From the NCBI RefSeq assembly GCF_019431455.1, contig NZ_JAHYSR010000007.1, forward strand, positions 51,432-115,431: a stretch of DNA of 64,000 bases, written 5' to 3'. The stretch's first letter is position 1, and each line of letters begins with the position of its first letter. Source of the stretch: Paracoccus bogoriensis. Its GTDB lineage: Bacteria; Pseudomonadota; Alphaproteobacteria; Rhodobacterales; Rhodobacteraceae. The notes beneath the pieces were generated by a model, which made no database searches, was not told the DNA's origin, and was given only the letters and a program-made list of their open reading frames with translations. Shown here one piece after another: positions 54,495-64,000 of the stretch. The position numbers and the translations under genes were made by a program.

Positions 54495-54995
54495 ATGTCG
54501 ATGCGGTCTGACTGGAATGCCTTCCTCGACCGCTGGGCGATTCTCACTCTCTACCAACGCTTCGAACAGGTGGCGACCCTGGCGCTGTCCTTCCTGTTGA
54601 TCGTCGTGATCCTCGCGTCGATCTGGAACCTCTTCATTCGCATCCTGTTCGACCTGATCCTTGCCGGCTCGCTCGACCCGACCGACTTCCAGTCGTTCCA
54701 GATGGTCTTCGGCGCGATCTTCACGGTTATCATCGCGCTCGAGTTCAAGCGCTCGATCGTTGTCTCGCTCGAGACGCATGACACCGTGTTCCATGTCCGC
54801 ATCGTGGTGTTGGTGGCGCTGCTGGCGCTGTTGCGGAAGTTCATCATCCTCGATCTCTCCAAGACCGACGCCGCGACGCTGGCCGCGCTCGGCTTCTCGA
54901 CGCTGGCGCTTGGTGGGCTGTTCTGGATCATCCGCCAGCAGGACGAGACGCGCGCCGCCGCCCGCAAGATTGAGGCAAATCAAGGCACAGAGTGA
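54495..54995 (+). CDS. psiE: PsiE-family membrane protein
   Basis: A 166-residue protein with four hydrophobic helices and the PsiE pattern (LALSFLLIVVILASIWNLF; VFGAIFTVIIALEFKRSIV; VRIVVLVALLALLRKFIILDL). PsiE was named for phosphate-starvation induction in E. coli. Its biochemical role is unknown, but PsiE-like genes recur in the transmissible stress-tolerance locus. Here it lies between ftsH (4-base gap) and clpK (53-base gap), so it is clearly part of the operon. Confidence 0.92.
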   Translation: MSMRSDWNAFLDRWAILTLYQRFEQVATLALSFLLIVVILASIWNLFIRILFDLILAGSLDPTDFQSFQMVFGAIFTVIIALEFKRSIVVSLETHDTVFHVRIVVLVALLALLRKFIILDLSKTDAATLAALGFSTLALGGLFWIIRQQDETRAAARKIEANQGTE

Positions 54996-55047
54996 GATTT
55001 TCGGGCGAATGACGCCCAAACATGGCAAACCATCACGGAGGAAGCCC

Positions 55048-57873
<2,826 letters not shown>

Positions 57874-57875
57874 CC

Positions 57876-57914
57876 CCTTGACGGCGGCGGCAACGGCCGC
57901 CGCCCCTCTCAAGG
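57876..57914. other. Long GC hairpin between clpK and hsp20
   Basis: An outer stem CCTTGA (57876-57881) / TCAAGG (57909-57914) encloses a perfect 9-bp inner stem GGCGGCGGC (57883-57891) / GCCGCCGCC (57896-57904). It begins 2 bases after the clpK stop and lacks a T-run. It may protect the clpK mRNA 3' end or attenuate read-through into the hsp20 genes, which have their own promoter. Confidence 0.6.
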
Positions 57915-57951
57915 CGTTGCAATCGAACACCAATTTTCCGATGTCCTGGCT

Positions 57952-57980
57952 CTTGAAATCAATGCGCCCGCTCCCCTTAT
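57952..57980 (+). promoter_or_regulatory. Sigma-32 (RpoH) promoter of the hsp20 cluster
   Basis: CTTGAAA (57952-57958) and CCCCTTAT (57973-57980) are separated by exactly 14 bases. This matches the heat-shock sigma consensus CTTGAAA-N14-CCCCATNT closely, and also the alphaproteobacterial CTTG...CCTTAT form. Transcription would start near 57987 and produce a leader of about 170 bases before the first hsp20 ATG. Confidence 0.8.
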
Positions 57981-57986
57981 TTGCGG

Positions 57987-58157
57987 CGAACGCCCGAACG
58001 GGGTTCACACAAGACGACGGGTCTGGCCAAGGCGGCAGGCCACCGGAGGTGCCGATACGGGCCTCGCAGGGTGACGTCCGATCTCAGAGCATGGGGCATC
58101 CAAATGCCCTGACCCGTCCTTTGTGTGCGCCGCAGGGCCTGTCAGAAGGAGGTGACA
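57987..58157 (+). promoter_or_regulatory. Candidate RNA-thermometer (ROSE-like) leader of hsp20-1
   Basis: The leader can fold into several hairpins, including GGGCAT (58094-58099) / ATGCCC (58104-58109). Near the start codon, CC and TCCTTTG (58114-58123, one G looped out) can pair with CA-AAGGAGG (58143-58152). This pairing leaves Gly-codon-independent base G58145 bulged and hides the Shine-Dalgarno sequence. A weak stem masking the ribosome-binding site, with bulged G residues, is how ROSE thermometers of rhizobial small heat-shock genes work. Sequence identity to known ROSE elements is not evident. Confidence 0.5.
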
Positions 58158-58577
58158 ATGCTCTACCGGACTGCTCTTTACCCCGCCGATCCCTTTGCAC
58201 TGATGCGCCGGCTGTCGCAGGATCTGGACCGCGCCTTGGGTGCTCCGCGTGCCTTCCCCGCGCTGAATGTCTGGCAGAACGACGAAGCCGCGGCGATCAC
58301 CGCGGAACTGCCAGGGCTGGAGCCTGCCGATATCGACATCCAGGTGAAAGACAACGTCCTGACCCTTTCGGGCGAGCGCAAGCTGCCTGACCTGCCCGAA
58401 GGTGCCACCTGGCACCGCCGCGAGCGTGCCTTTGGCCGCTTCACCCGTGCCATTCGTCTGCCCTTCCGCGTCGATCCCGAGAAGGTCGAGGCGCGCTTTG
58501 CCGATGGTGTGCTGCGCATTGCCGTGGGCCGCCCCGATGAGGACAAGCCGCGCCGGATCGAGATCAAGGCCGCCTGA
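58158..58577 (+). CDS. Small heat-shock protein Hsp20 (first of three)
   Basis: A 139-residue alpha-crystallin-domain chaperone that holds unfolding proteins for disaggregation, presumably by the adjacent ClpK. The crystallin domain (about 40-130) has AAAITAELPGLEPADIDIQVKDNVLTLSGERK and ends with the FADGVLRIAVG strand. The C-terminal I-x-I motif is RIEIKAA. Translation starts at the ATG at 58158 with an unusually strong AAGGAGGTGA site that may be hidden in a leader hairpin. A sigma-32 promoter lies upstream. Confidence 0.94.
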   Translation: MLYRTALYPADPFALMRRLSQDLDRALGAPRAFPALNVWQNDEAAAITAELPGLEPADIDIQVKDNVLTLSGERKLPDLPEGATWHRRERAFGRFTRAIRLPFRVDPEKVEARFADGVLRIAVGRPDEDKPRRIEIKAA

Positions 58578-58594
58578 GAAAGGAGGAAAGACCC

Positions 58595-58996
58595 ATGACC
58601 ACCGAAGTCACCAAGGCCCCCGAACAGACCCCGGCCGAAGCTGCGGCCGAAACCACCCGCAACCGCCCGCTCTGGCGGCCGCTGGCCGATATCGTCGAGA
58701 CGAAGGACGGCGTGACGCTGATGCTGGAACTGCCCGGCGTGGCGGCCGAGGATGTGGACGTGGCGCTGGAAAAGCGGGTGCTGACCATTCGCGCCCGGTC
58801 GCACGACGCCAGCCCCGACAAGCTGCGCCTTGTCCATGCCGAATATGAGGCGGGCGATTACGAACGCGCCTTCACCCTGTCCGAGGATTTCGATGCCGGG
58901 CGCATCGAGGCCGAGATGAAGAATGGCGTGCTGACCCTGCGCCTGCCGCGCAGCGAGGCCACCCAGCCCAAGGCCATCAAGGTCAAGGCCGCCTGA
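58595..58996 (+). CDS. Small heat-shock protein Hsp20 (second of three)
   Basis: A 133-residue alpha-crystallin-domain protein. The N terminus (MTTEVTKAPEQTPAEAAAETT) is Ala/Thr/Glu-rich and lacks the usual aromatic patch. The crystallin core shows GVTLMLELPGVAAEDVDVALEKRVLTI and MKNGVLTLRLPRSE, and the tail IKVKAA replaces the classical I-x-I. It starts 17 bases after the first hsp20 and has a GGAGGAAAG site. Confidence 0.93.
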   Translation: MTTEVTKAPEQTPAEAAAETTRNRPLWRPLADIVETKDGVTLMLELPGVAAEDVDVALEKRVLTIRARSHDASPDKLRLVHAEYEAGDYERAFTLSEDFDAGRIEAEMKNGVLTLRLPRSEATQPKAIKVKAA

Positions 58997-59017
58997 CCCA
59001 GTGAAAGGAAAGATGCC

Positions 59018-59518
59018 ATGAAGATCAAGGATCTGATCCCCTGGGCCCGCAAGGACGAGCCCGCCCGCCCGGATTCGCAGGACAACCCCATCACCGCCCT
59101 GCAGCGCGAGATGAACCAGGTCTTCGAAGGGTTCTGGAACCGCTTCGGCAAGTCCTTCGGTGAACTCGACTGGCCCTGGGGTCATTCCGAGGCGAAATCG
59201 GACGTGGTGCAGACCGACAATGCCATCGAGATCTCGATCGAACTGCCTGGCATGACGATGGAGGATATCGAGGTCACGGTCACCGACGACCTTCTGACCG
59301 TGAAGGGCGAGAAGAAGATCGAGCGGCAGGAAGAGAAGAAGGGCTACTATCTGTCCGAACGCAGCTATGGCGCGATCTGGCGCACGATCCCGCTGCCGCC
59401 GGGCACTGATGGCTCGAAGGCCGAGGCCAGCTTCAGGAACGGCGTGCTGACCGTGCGCCTGCCCCAGACGCCCGAGGCCCAGGCCCGCGTCAAGCATATC
59501 GAGGTCAAGGCCGGCTGA
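59018..59518 (+). CDS. Small heat-shock protein Hsp20 (third of three)
   Basis: A 166-residue Hsp20 with a longer N-terminal arm (DNPITALQREMNQVFEGFWNRFG) typical of class-A bacterial sHsps. The crystallin domain includes AIEISIELPGMTMEDIEVTVTDDLLTVKGEKK and SFRNGVLTVRLPQ. It ends IEVKAG. It starts 21 bases after the second hsp20. Differences in N-terminal arms suggest the three proteins form different or mixed oligomers. Confidence 0.94.
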   Translation: MKIKDLIPWARKDEPARPDSQDNPITALQREMNQVFEGFWNRFGKSFGELDWPWGHSEAKSDVVQTDNAIEISIELPGMTMEDIEVTVTDDLLTVKGEKKIERQEEKKGYYLSERSYGAIWRTIPLPPGTDGSKAEASFRNGVLTVRLPQTPEAQARVKHIEVKAG

Positions 59519-59632
59519 GCCGATCTGACATGACCTGTCCGGGGCGGGTCCATGCGCCGCCCCGGTCACTTCTTTACCGCGATACCCTTCTCAGGCGTCG
59601 GCGCACAGGCCCGGCCAGATCATGGAGCGCCG

Positions 59633-60712
59633 ATGATGCAGGAAAATACACCCCGACCGAACGCCCCACGGCGGATCAACCTGGCGCTGCAGGGCGGAGG
59701 TTCGCACGGCGCGCTGACCTGGGGCGTGCTCGACCGGCTGCTCGCCGATCCGCGCCTCGAGATCTGCGAGATCAGCGGCACCAGCGCCGGGGCGATGAAC
59801 GCCGTCGTTTTGGCTGACGGCCATGTTCGGGGCGGGCGCGAAGGGGCGCGGGCGGCACTGGAGCGCTTCTGGAAGGCCGTGAGCGATGCCGCCCGGTTCT
59901 CGCCAATCCGGCGCAGCCCCTTCGATCAGTGGTTCGGGCGCTACACGCTCGACCATTCGCCGGGCTATATCTGGTTCGACATCGCGTCCCGCCTCTTCTC
60001 GCCCTACGACCTGAACCCGGCGGGTTTCAACCCGCTGCGCCGACTGCTTGCCGATACGGTGGATTTCGACAATGTCCGCGCCAGCCGCGAAATCGCGGTG
60101 CATGTTGCGGCAACCAATGTCCGGACGGGGCGCTCGCGCGTCTTTTCGGGCGAGGCGGTCACGCTTGACGCGGTGCTCGCCTCGGCCTGCCTGCCGCAGC
60201 TGTTTCCGGCGGTAGAAATCGACGGCGAATTCTACTGGGACGGCGGCTACAGCGGCAATCCCGAATTGCTGCCGCTGGTGGAAAGCGCGCGCACGGCCGA
60301 CATCGTCATCGTGCAGATCAATCCGATCCTGCGCCGCGAATCGCCCCGCCGGGCGCGCGAAATCATCAACCGGATCAACGAGATCAGCTTCAACACCTCG
60401 CTCATCAAGGATCTGCGCGCAATCGCGCTGACCCAGCGGCTGAACCGTGCCGAGGGGCGCGAGTGCGGGATGGCCGAGACCACCTATCTGCACCTGATCC
60501 ACACCGAGGCCGACGTGCAGGATCTGTCGGCCTCGAGCAAGCTCAACCCGGAATGGGCCTATCTGAAGCTGTTGTTCGAGCGCGGCGAGCGTTGGGCCGA
60601 CGAGTGGCTTGACCGCAACTTCGACGCGCTCGGCCAGCGTTCGACGCTGGATCTGGATGATCTGTTCCGCGACGTGCCGCGCTCGGCGACGATGAAACCG
60701 CTGGAGGAATGA
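59633..60712 (+). CDS. Patatin-like phospholipase
   Basis: A 359-residue lipid acyl hydrolase of the patatin family. It has the oxyanion loop GGGSHG (residues 21-26), the nucleophile elbow GTSAG with Ser51, and the dyad Asp in YWDGGYSGN. No signal peptide is visible, so it should act in the cytoplasm or on the inner face of the membrane, removing or remodelling phospholipids. I chose the paired ATG at 59633 with a GGAG site. It lies 114 bases after the last hsp20 and is translationally linked to the next gene. Confidence 0.9.
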   Translation: MMQENTPRPNAPRRINLALQGGGSHGALTWGVLDRLLADPRLEICEISGTSAGAMNAVVLADGHVRGGREGARAALERFWKAVSDAARFSPIRRSPFDQWFGRYTLDHSPGYIWFDIASRLFSPYDLNPAGFNPLRRLLADTVDFDNVRASREIAVHVAATNVRTGRSRVFSGEAVTLDAVLASACLPQLFPAVEIDGEFYWDGGYSGNPELLPLVESARTADIVIVQINPILRRESPRRAREIINRINEISFNTSLIKDLRAIALTQRLNRAEGRECGMAETTYLHLIHTEADVQDLSASSKLNPEWAYLKLLFERGERWADEWLDRNFDALGQRSTLDLDDLFRDVPRSATMKPLEE

Positions 60713-60714
60713 GC

Positions 60715-62094
60715 ATGACCGCGATCCTGCCGATCATTGTTGCGCTGGGGCTTCTGGTGTTTCTGGCCTATCGCGGCTGGAACCTGCTGATCGCCACGCC
60801 GCTTCTGGCCGTGCTTGCGGTGATCCTGTCGCAAGATGGGCCGGTTCTGGCCTTCTACACCCAGGTTTTCATGCGGGCGACGGGCGATTTCATCGTGCTC
60901 TATCTGCCCATCTTCCTGCTGGGCGCTGTCTTCGGCAAGCTGATGGAAGCCAGCGGCAGCGCCGCGGTGCTGGCCCATGGCACGATCCGCCTTCTGGGCG
61001 CGCGGCAGGCGATCCTGGCAGTGGTGCTGTGCTGCGCGCTGATGACCTATGGCGGCGTGTCGCTGTTCGTCGTGGCCTTCGCCGTCTTTCCGCTCGCTGC
61101 CGCGGTCTTTGCCGAGGCCCGGATCAGCCCGCGCCTGATCCCCGCCGCCATTGCGCTGGGCGCCTTCACCTTCACCATGACCGCCATGCCGGGCACGCCC
61201 TCGATCCAGAACGCGATCCCGATGCGCTTCTTCGGCACGACACCCTTCGCCGCACCGGGGCTGGGGCTGATCGCCAGCGCCGTGATGTTCCTGATCGGCT
61301 GGCGCTGGCTGGAATGGCGGGCGCAGCGCCTTGGAACCGAACTGCTTGATACGGACGGCGCCCCCGCTGCCGCGACATCCGCCGGCGGACCCTCCGCGCC
61401 TGTCGCGCTCCTCCCGCTTCTGGTGGTGCTGGCGGTCAATCTCGCCTTCACCTTTGCCATCCTGCCGCGTCTCGATACCGGCTGGCTGGCCGATCCGCGC
61501 TTCGGGGCGGCCGATCTGGACACGGTGCGGGGCATCTGGTCGCTGATCGCGGCCCTGACGCTGGCCTGCGCGACGATCCTGATCCTGAACTGGACGCGGC
61601 TGAAGGAACAGGTCAAATCGGCCCTGGGCGAGGGGGCGGACAGCGCGATGAAGCCGATCTTCAACACCGCCTGCCTGGTGGGATTCGGATCGGTCGTGGC
61701 AGCCCTTCCCGGCTTCGCCGCCGTCAGCGCCGCGGCGACCGGCCTTGGCGGCGACAACCCGCTGATCTCGCTTGCGGTCTCGACAAGCCTTCTGGCCGGC
61801 ATGACAGGCTCGGCTTCGGGCGGCATGAGCATCGCGCTCACTGCGCTTGGCGACACTTATCTGCAGATGGCCGCGGCGGCGGGGATCGCGCCCGAGCTTC
61901 TGCACCGGATCACCGCCGTGGCCACCGGCGGGCTCGACACGCTGCCGCATAACGGCGCGGTCATCAGTCTGCTGGCGATCTGCGGCCGGACGCACCGCGA
62001 ATCCTACCCCGACATTGCCGTGGTCGCGGTGGCGGGGCCGCTGGTGGCTTTGGTCGTGCTGATCGGGCTCGGCTCGGCCTTCGGCAGTTTCTGA
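60715..62094 (+). CDS. GntP/CitM-type permease
   Basis: A 459-residue membrane protein with twelve or so hydrophobic helices in the pattern of GntP family gluconate/organic-acid:H+ symporters (IFLLGAVFGKLMEASGSAAVLAHGTIRLLG; ALGAFTFTMTAMPGTPSIQNAIPM; TGSASGGMSIALTAL). The substrate is unknown. The ATG at 60715 has GGAGG at proper distance; an ATG at 60709 overlaps the patatin stop but sits too close to that site. It is the second gene of the patatin-permease-M48 tail of the locus. Confidence 0.87.
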   Translation: MTAILPIIVALGLLVFLAYRGWNLLIATPLLAVLAVILSQDGPVLAFYTQVFMRATGDFIVLYLPIFLLGAVFGKLMEASGSAAVLAHGTIRLLGARQAILAVVLCCALMTYGGVSLFVVAFAVFPLAAAVFAEARISPRLIPAAIALGAFTFTMTAMPGTPSIQNAIPMRFFGTTPFAAPGLGLIASAVMFLIGWRWLEWRAQRLGTELLDTDGAPAAATSAGGPSAPVALLPLLVVLAVNLAFTFAILPRLDTGWLADPRFGAADLDTVRGIWSLIAALTLACATILILNWTRLKEQVKSALGEGADSAMKPIFNTACLVGFGSVVAALPGFAAVSAAATGLGGDNPLISLAVSTSLLAGMTGSASGGMSIALTALGDTYLQMAAAAGIAPELLHRITAVATGGLDTLPHNGAVISLLAICGRTHRESYPDIAVVAVAGPLVALVVLIGLGSAFGSF

Positions 62095-62104
62095 AAGGGG
62101 CTGC

Positions 62105-63049
62105 ATGATCCGGCCCAGCCTGTCGCATCGCCTGCTGAACCTGGCCCAGACGCTGCTGATCCTGGGCGGCATGGCGGCGATTGCCTGGGTCGTGCTGAGC
62201 ACCTTCGCCGGGCCGGAAACGACCCTGCTGATCGTGGCGCTGTCGCTTGCGGGGCTGGCCCTGGCCCCGTCGCTCTCGCGCGAGCTTCTGCTGCGCGGCT
62301 ACCGCGCCCGGCCGCTGGGGCCCCGCGACTGGCCCGAGGGGGTGGCGGTGCTGCACGAACTCGCTCGCCGCGCCGGCCTGCCCCGTCCGCCGGAACTGTG
62401 GTATGTCCCCAGCCAGGTGCCCAATGCCTTCGCCATGGGCCGGCCCGAGGAAAGCGCGGTCTGCGTTTCGGACGCACTTCTGCGGCTTCTGACCCCGCGC
62501 GAACTGGCCGCGGTTCTGGCACACGAGGTGGCCCATATCGCCCACCGCGACCTGTGGCTGATGGGGCTGGCCGACGCCATGTCGCGCGCGGTCTCGGTGG
62601 CCAGCTGGCTGGGACAGTTCCTGCTGATCCTCAACCTGCCGCTCCTGGCCGCGGGGGCAGCAACCTTCCCCTGGGGTGCGCTTCTGCTTCTGGTCTTTTC
62701 GCCCACGATCATGGCGCTTCTTCAGCTTTCGCTGTCGCGTCGGCGCGAATATGACGCCGATCTCGGCGCGGCCCTTCTGACGGGCGACCCGGAGGCGCTC
62801 GCCTCGGCGCTGACAAAGCTCGAACGGCTTTCCGGGCGCTTCTGGGAAGAGATCTTCCTCCCCGGGCGCAGGATCCCAGAGCCCTCGCTCCTGCGGACCC
62901 ACCCTCCGACCGAAGACCGGGTTGCACGCCTGCGCGCGCTTGCGCCGCAGAAGAGATATCCGTCGCCGTCGATCTTCTGCCATTCACCGCCTGACGGCTT
63001 TCCGACACCATCGCGCCCAAGATTCCACCGCTACGGCCTGTGGTTCTGA
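62105..63049 (+). CDS. M48-family membrane metalloprotease (HtpX-like)
   Basis: A 314-residue zinc protease with two N-terminal membrane helices, the zinc motif HEVAH (140-144) and a further Glu ligand in SRRREYDADLGAALL (Glu215). Two more membrane helices lie between them. The conserved THPPTEDRVARL (265-276) marks the end of the domain. The last ~30 residues are Pro/Ser-rich and atypical and may come from sequence joined by the adjacent IS66. HtpX-type proteases degrade misfolded membrane proteins together with FtsH, which fits the locus. Confidence 0.9.
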   Translation: MIRPSLSHRLLNLAQTLLILGGMAAIAWVVLSTFAGPETTLLIVALSLAGLALAPSLSRELLLRGYRARPLGPRDWPEGVAVLHELARRAGLPRPPELWYVPSQVPNAFAMGRPEESAVCVSDALLRLLTPRELAAVLAHEVAHIAHRDLWLMGLADAMSRAVSVASWLGQFLLILNLPLLAAGAATFPWGALLLLVFSPTIMALLQLSLSRRREYDADLGAALLTGDPEALASALTKLERLSGRFWEEIFLPGRRIPEPSLLRTHPPTEDRVARLRALAPQKRYPSPSIFCHSPPDGFPTPSRPRFHRYGLWF

Positions 63050-63070
63050 AGGGGGCGAGTCAGATGGACC

Positions 63071-63790
63071 GTAAGCGCGATGGTGTGGCCCTATGCGGCG
63101 AGGCTTGACGGCTGTGCGTATCGCCAGGGCATGAGGTCCGCGATGCGGGATCTGGAGTGCCCGCCGAGGATGGCGCGGAGGGTGTCGGCGAGATCGCCGG
63201 CCATCTTGCAGGTGGAGACGAGCGAGGCGAGCATGGCCCAGTTCTCGGCGCCGGTCTCGTTGCCCGCGAAGAGGGCGTTCTTTCGCGTCAGGGCGATCGG
63301 GCGGATTCGGTTCCCGACCGGGTTGGTGTCGCGCTCCAGCGTGCCGTCGCCGAGGGTGAGGCTGCGCCGAACGATCAGGCCGGGCCAGTGGCCAAGGGTG
63401 TAGCGGATATCCTCCGCAAGCCGGGATTTCTGCGGGATGCGCGAGAGCCGGGTCTCCAGCCAGAGCTTGAGTGCGGCGATGATCGGGGCGGCATGTCCGC
63501 GCCGGGCGGCGAGACGGACGCGGGCGCCTGGCCGCGCACGGTCTTCCCGCTTCGATACAGCAAAGCCCTCTGGCGCAGCATCTCTTCGGCGATGGGCGAG
63601 CCCTCGTTCTCGAAGCGCTTGACGAAGCGGCGGCGGACATGGGTCCGGCATGGGTCCGGCAACAGACCAGCGGCCACGGGCCGGCGTCGCGCGTGATCCC
63701 GGTCAGCGCATTGCAGGACCGGTAAGCGCCGCATTGCAGGAACAGGCCGCGCCATCCGCCAAGAAACCTCAGCGGATGCTCTCGTCCGCG
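63071..63790 (-). pseudogene. IS66-family transposase (TnpC), degenerate C-terminal part
   Basis: Blocks of IS66 TnpC appear in three different frames. RDAGPWPLV and HVRRRFVKRFENEGSPIAEEMLRQ come first, then VRLAARRGHAAPIIAALK, and last RIRPIALTRKNALFAGNE, ENWAMLASLVSTCKMAGD and IADLMPWRYA with the stop at 63091. A perfect 11-base tandem duplication (63639-63649 and 63650-63660) breaks the first frame, and a second indel lies near 63520. GTAAGCG at 63071 matches the usual outer end of IS66 elements, so the element's right end probably lies there. Confidence 0.85.
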
Positions 63791-63985
63791 ACCGGGGGCG
63801 TCATAAAGTGAGGGCATGACTGCCATTGATGGCGTGGATGGCTCCCGCTTCCGGCATCGCAATGTGCCATGTTGGGTGCTGTGCGGGAATGTCCCGCCCG
63901 ATGTTGAACTTCGTGGGATGAGAGGTGGCGTTGCTCTCGCTGAGCCGCAGGCTCGGGGTGTCCAATCCAAACGGAGAGCAACACC
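63791..63985. other. Region upstream of a possible new gene
   Basis: About 195 bases with no recognisable gene. It contains an imperfect GC-rich palindrome and precedes a ribosome-binding-site-like GGAGAG at 63972. It may be the non-coding end of another mobile element. Confidence 0.3.
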
Positions 63986-64000
63986 ATGAAGACAGCCACC
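63986..64000 (+). other. Possible start of a CDS cut by the window edge
   Basis: ATG with GGAGAG 9 bases upstream begins a frame reading MKTAT before the window ends. Five codons are too few to identify it. The position beside a broken IS66 suggests another mobile-element gene, but this is a guess. Confidence 0.3.

Overview
The window is visibly GC-rich, with dense overlapping operons, and reads as an alphaproteobacterial genome of the Rhodobacterales, possibly Paracoccus-like. The nrdR-ribD pair, the gene families and a dispersed GC-rich repeat typical of that group point this way. Genus-level assignment is inference; there is no rRNA or other phylogenetic marker beyond guaA and pheT.

Positions 1-24,200 look like ordinary chromosome. 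They hold the 3' part of guaA with its terminator, ribD and nrdR, then a TPP-riboswitch-led thiamine operon (thiD-thiO-thiS-thiG-thiE-thiF-thiY-tenA-thiZ-thiX) that joins thiazole synthesis to pyrimidine salvage and uptake. A methionine importer (metNIQ, minus strand) follows. Next come a three-gene phosphorelay operon (hybrid kinase, CheR, HWE kinase with two receivers), pheT, a secreted triple-repeat protein and a cytochrome P450.

Positions 24,400-26,230 are a scrap-heap of three broken insertion sequences (IS1634-like, IS110-like with its non-coding end, IS3-like). Positions 26,350-33,660 hold a LacI regulator and a divergent sugar operon: a CUT2-type ABC importer, a ketose 3-epimerase-like TIM barrel and a P-loop kinase. 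Positions 33,870-41,840 hold a LysR regulator divergent from a peptide/opine-type ABC importer operon that ends in a CocE/NonD hydrolase.

Positions 41,900-63,100 form an accessory island with IS3 debris at one end and a decayed IS66 at the other. After small plasmid-type genes and two magnesium-transport genes (mgtE, mgtC-like) it carries a variant of the transmissible locus of stress tolerance / locus of heat resistance. The minus-strand operon encodes an NDUFS4-like protein (frameshifted), a rhomboid protease, an SDH-type membrane serine protease, a zinc-ribbon thioredoxin, a ribosome-hibernation/sigma-region-4 fusion, a PLDc_N stub and a KefB-type antiporter. The divergent plus-strand block encodes FtsH, PsiE, ClpK/ClpG disaggregase, three small heat-shock proteins, a patatin lipase, a GntP-type permease and an M48 protease. 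Sigma-32-like promoter motifs sit between the two halves and before the first hsp20. That hsp20 leader can fold to hide its Shine-Dalgarno sequence, as in an RNA thermometer. Together the genes look built to protect proteins, membranes and ribosomes during heat or oxidative shock. Several cargo genes (the HPF-sigma fusion, the rhomboid/SDH pair, the patatin-permease-M48 tail, the NDUFS4-like gene) are not part of the enterobacterial version of the locus as I know it.
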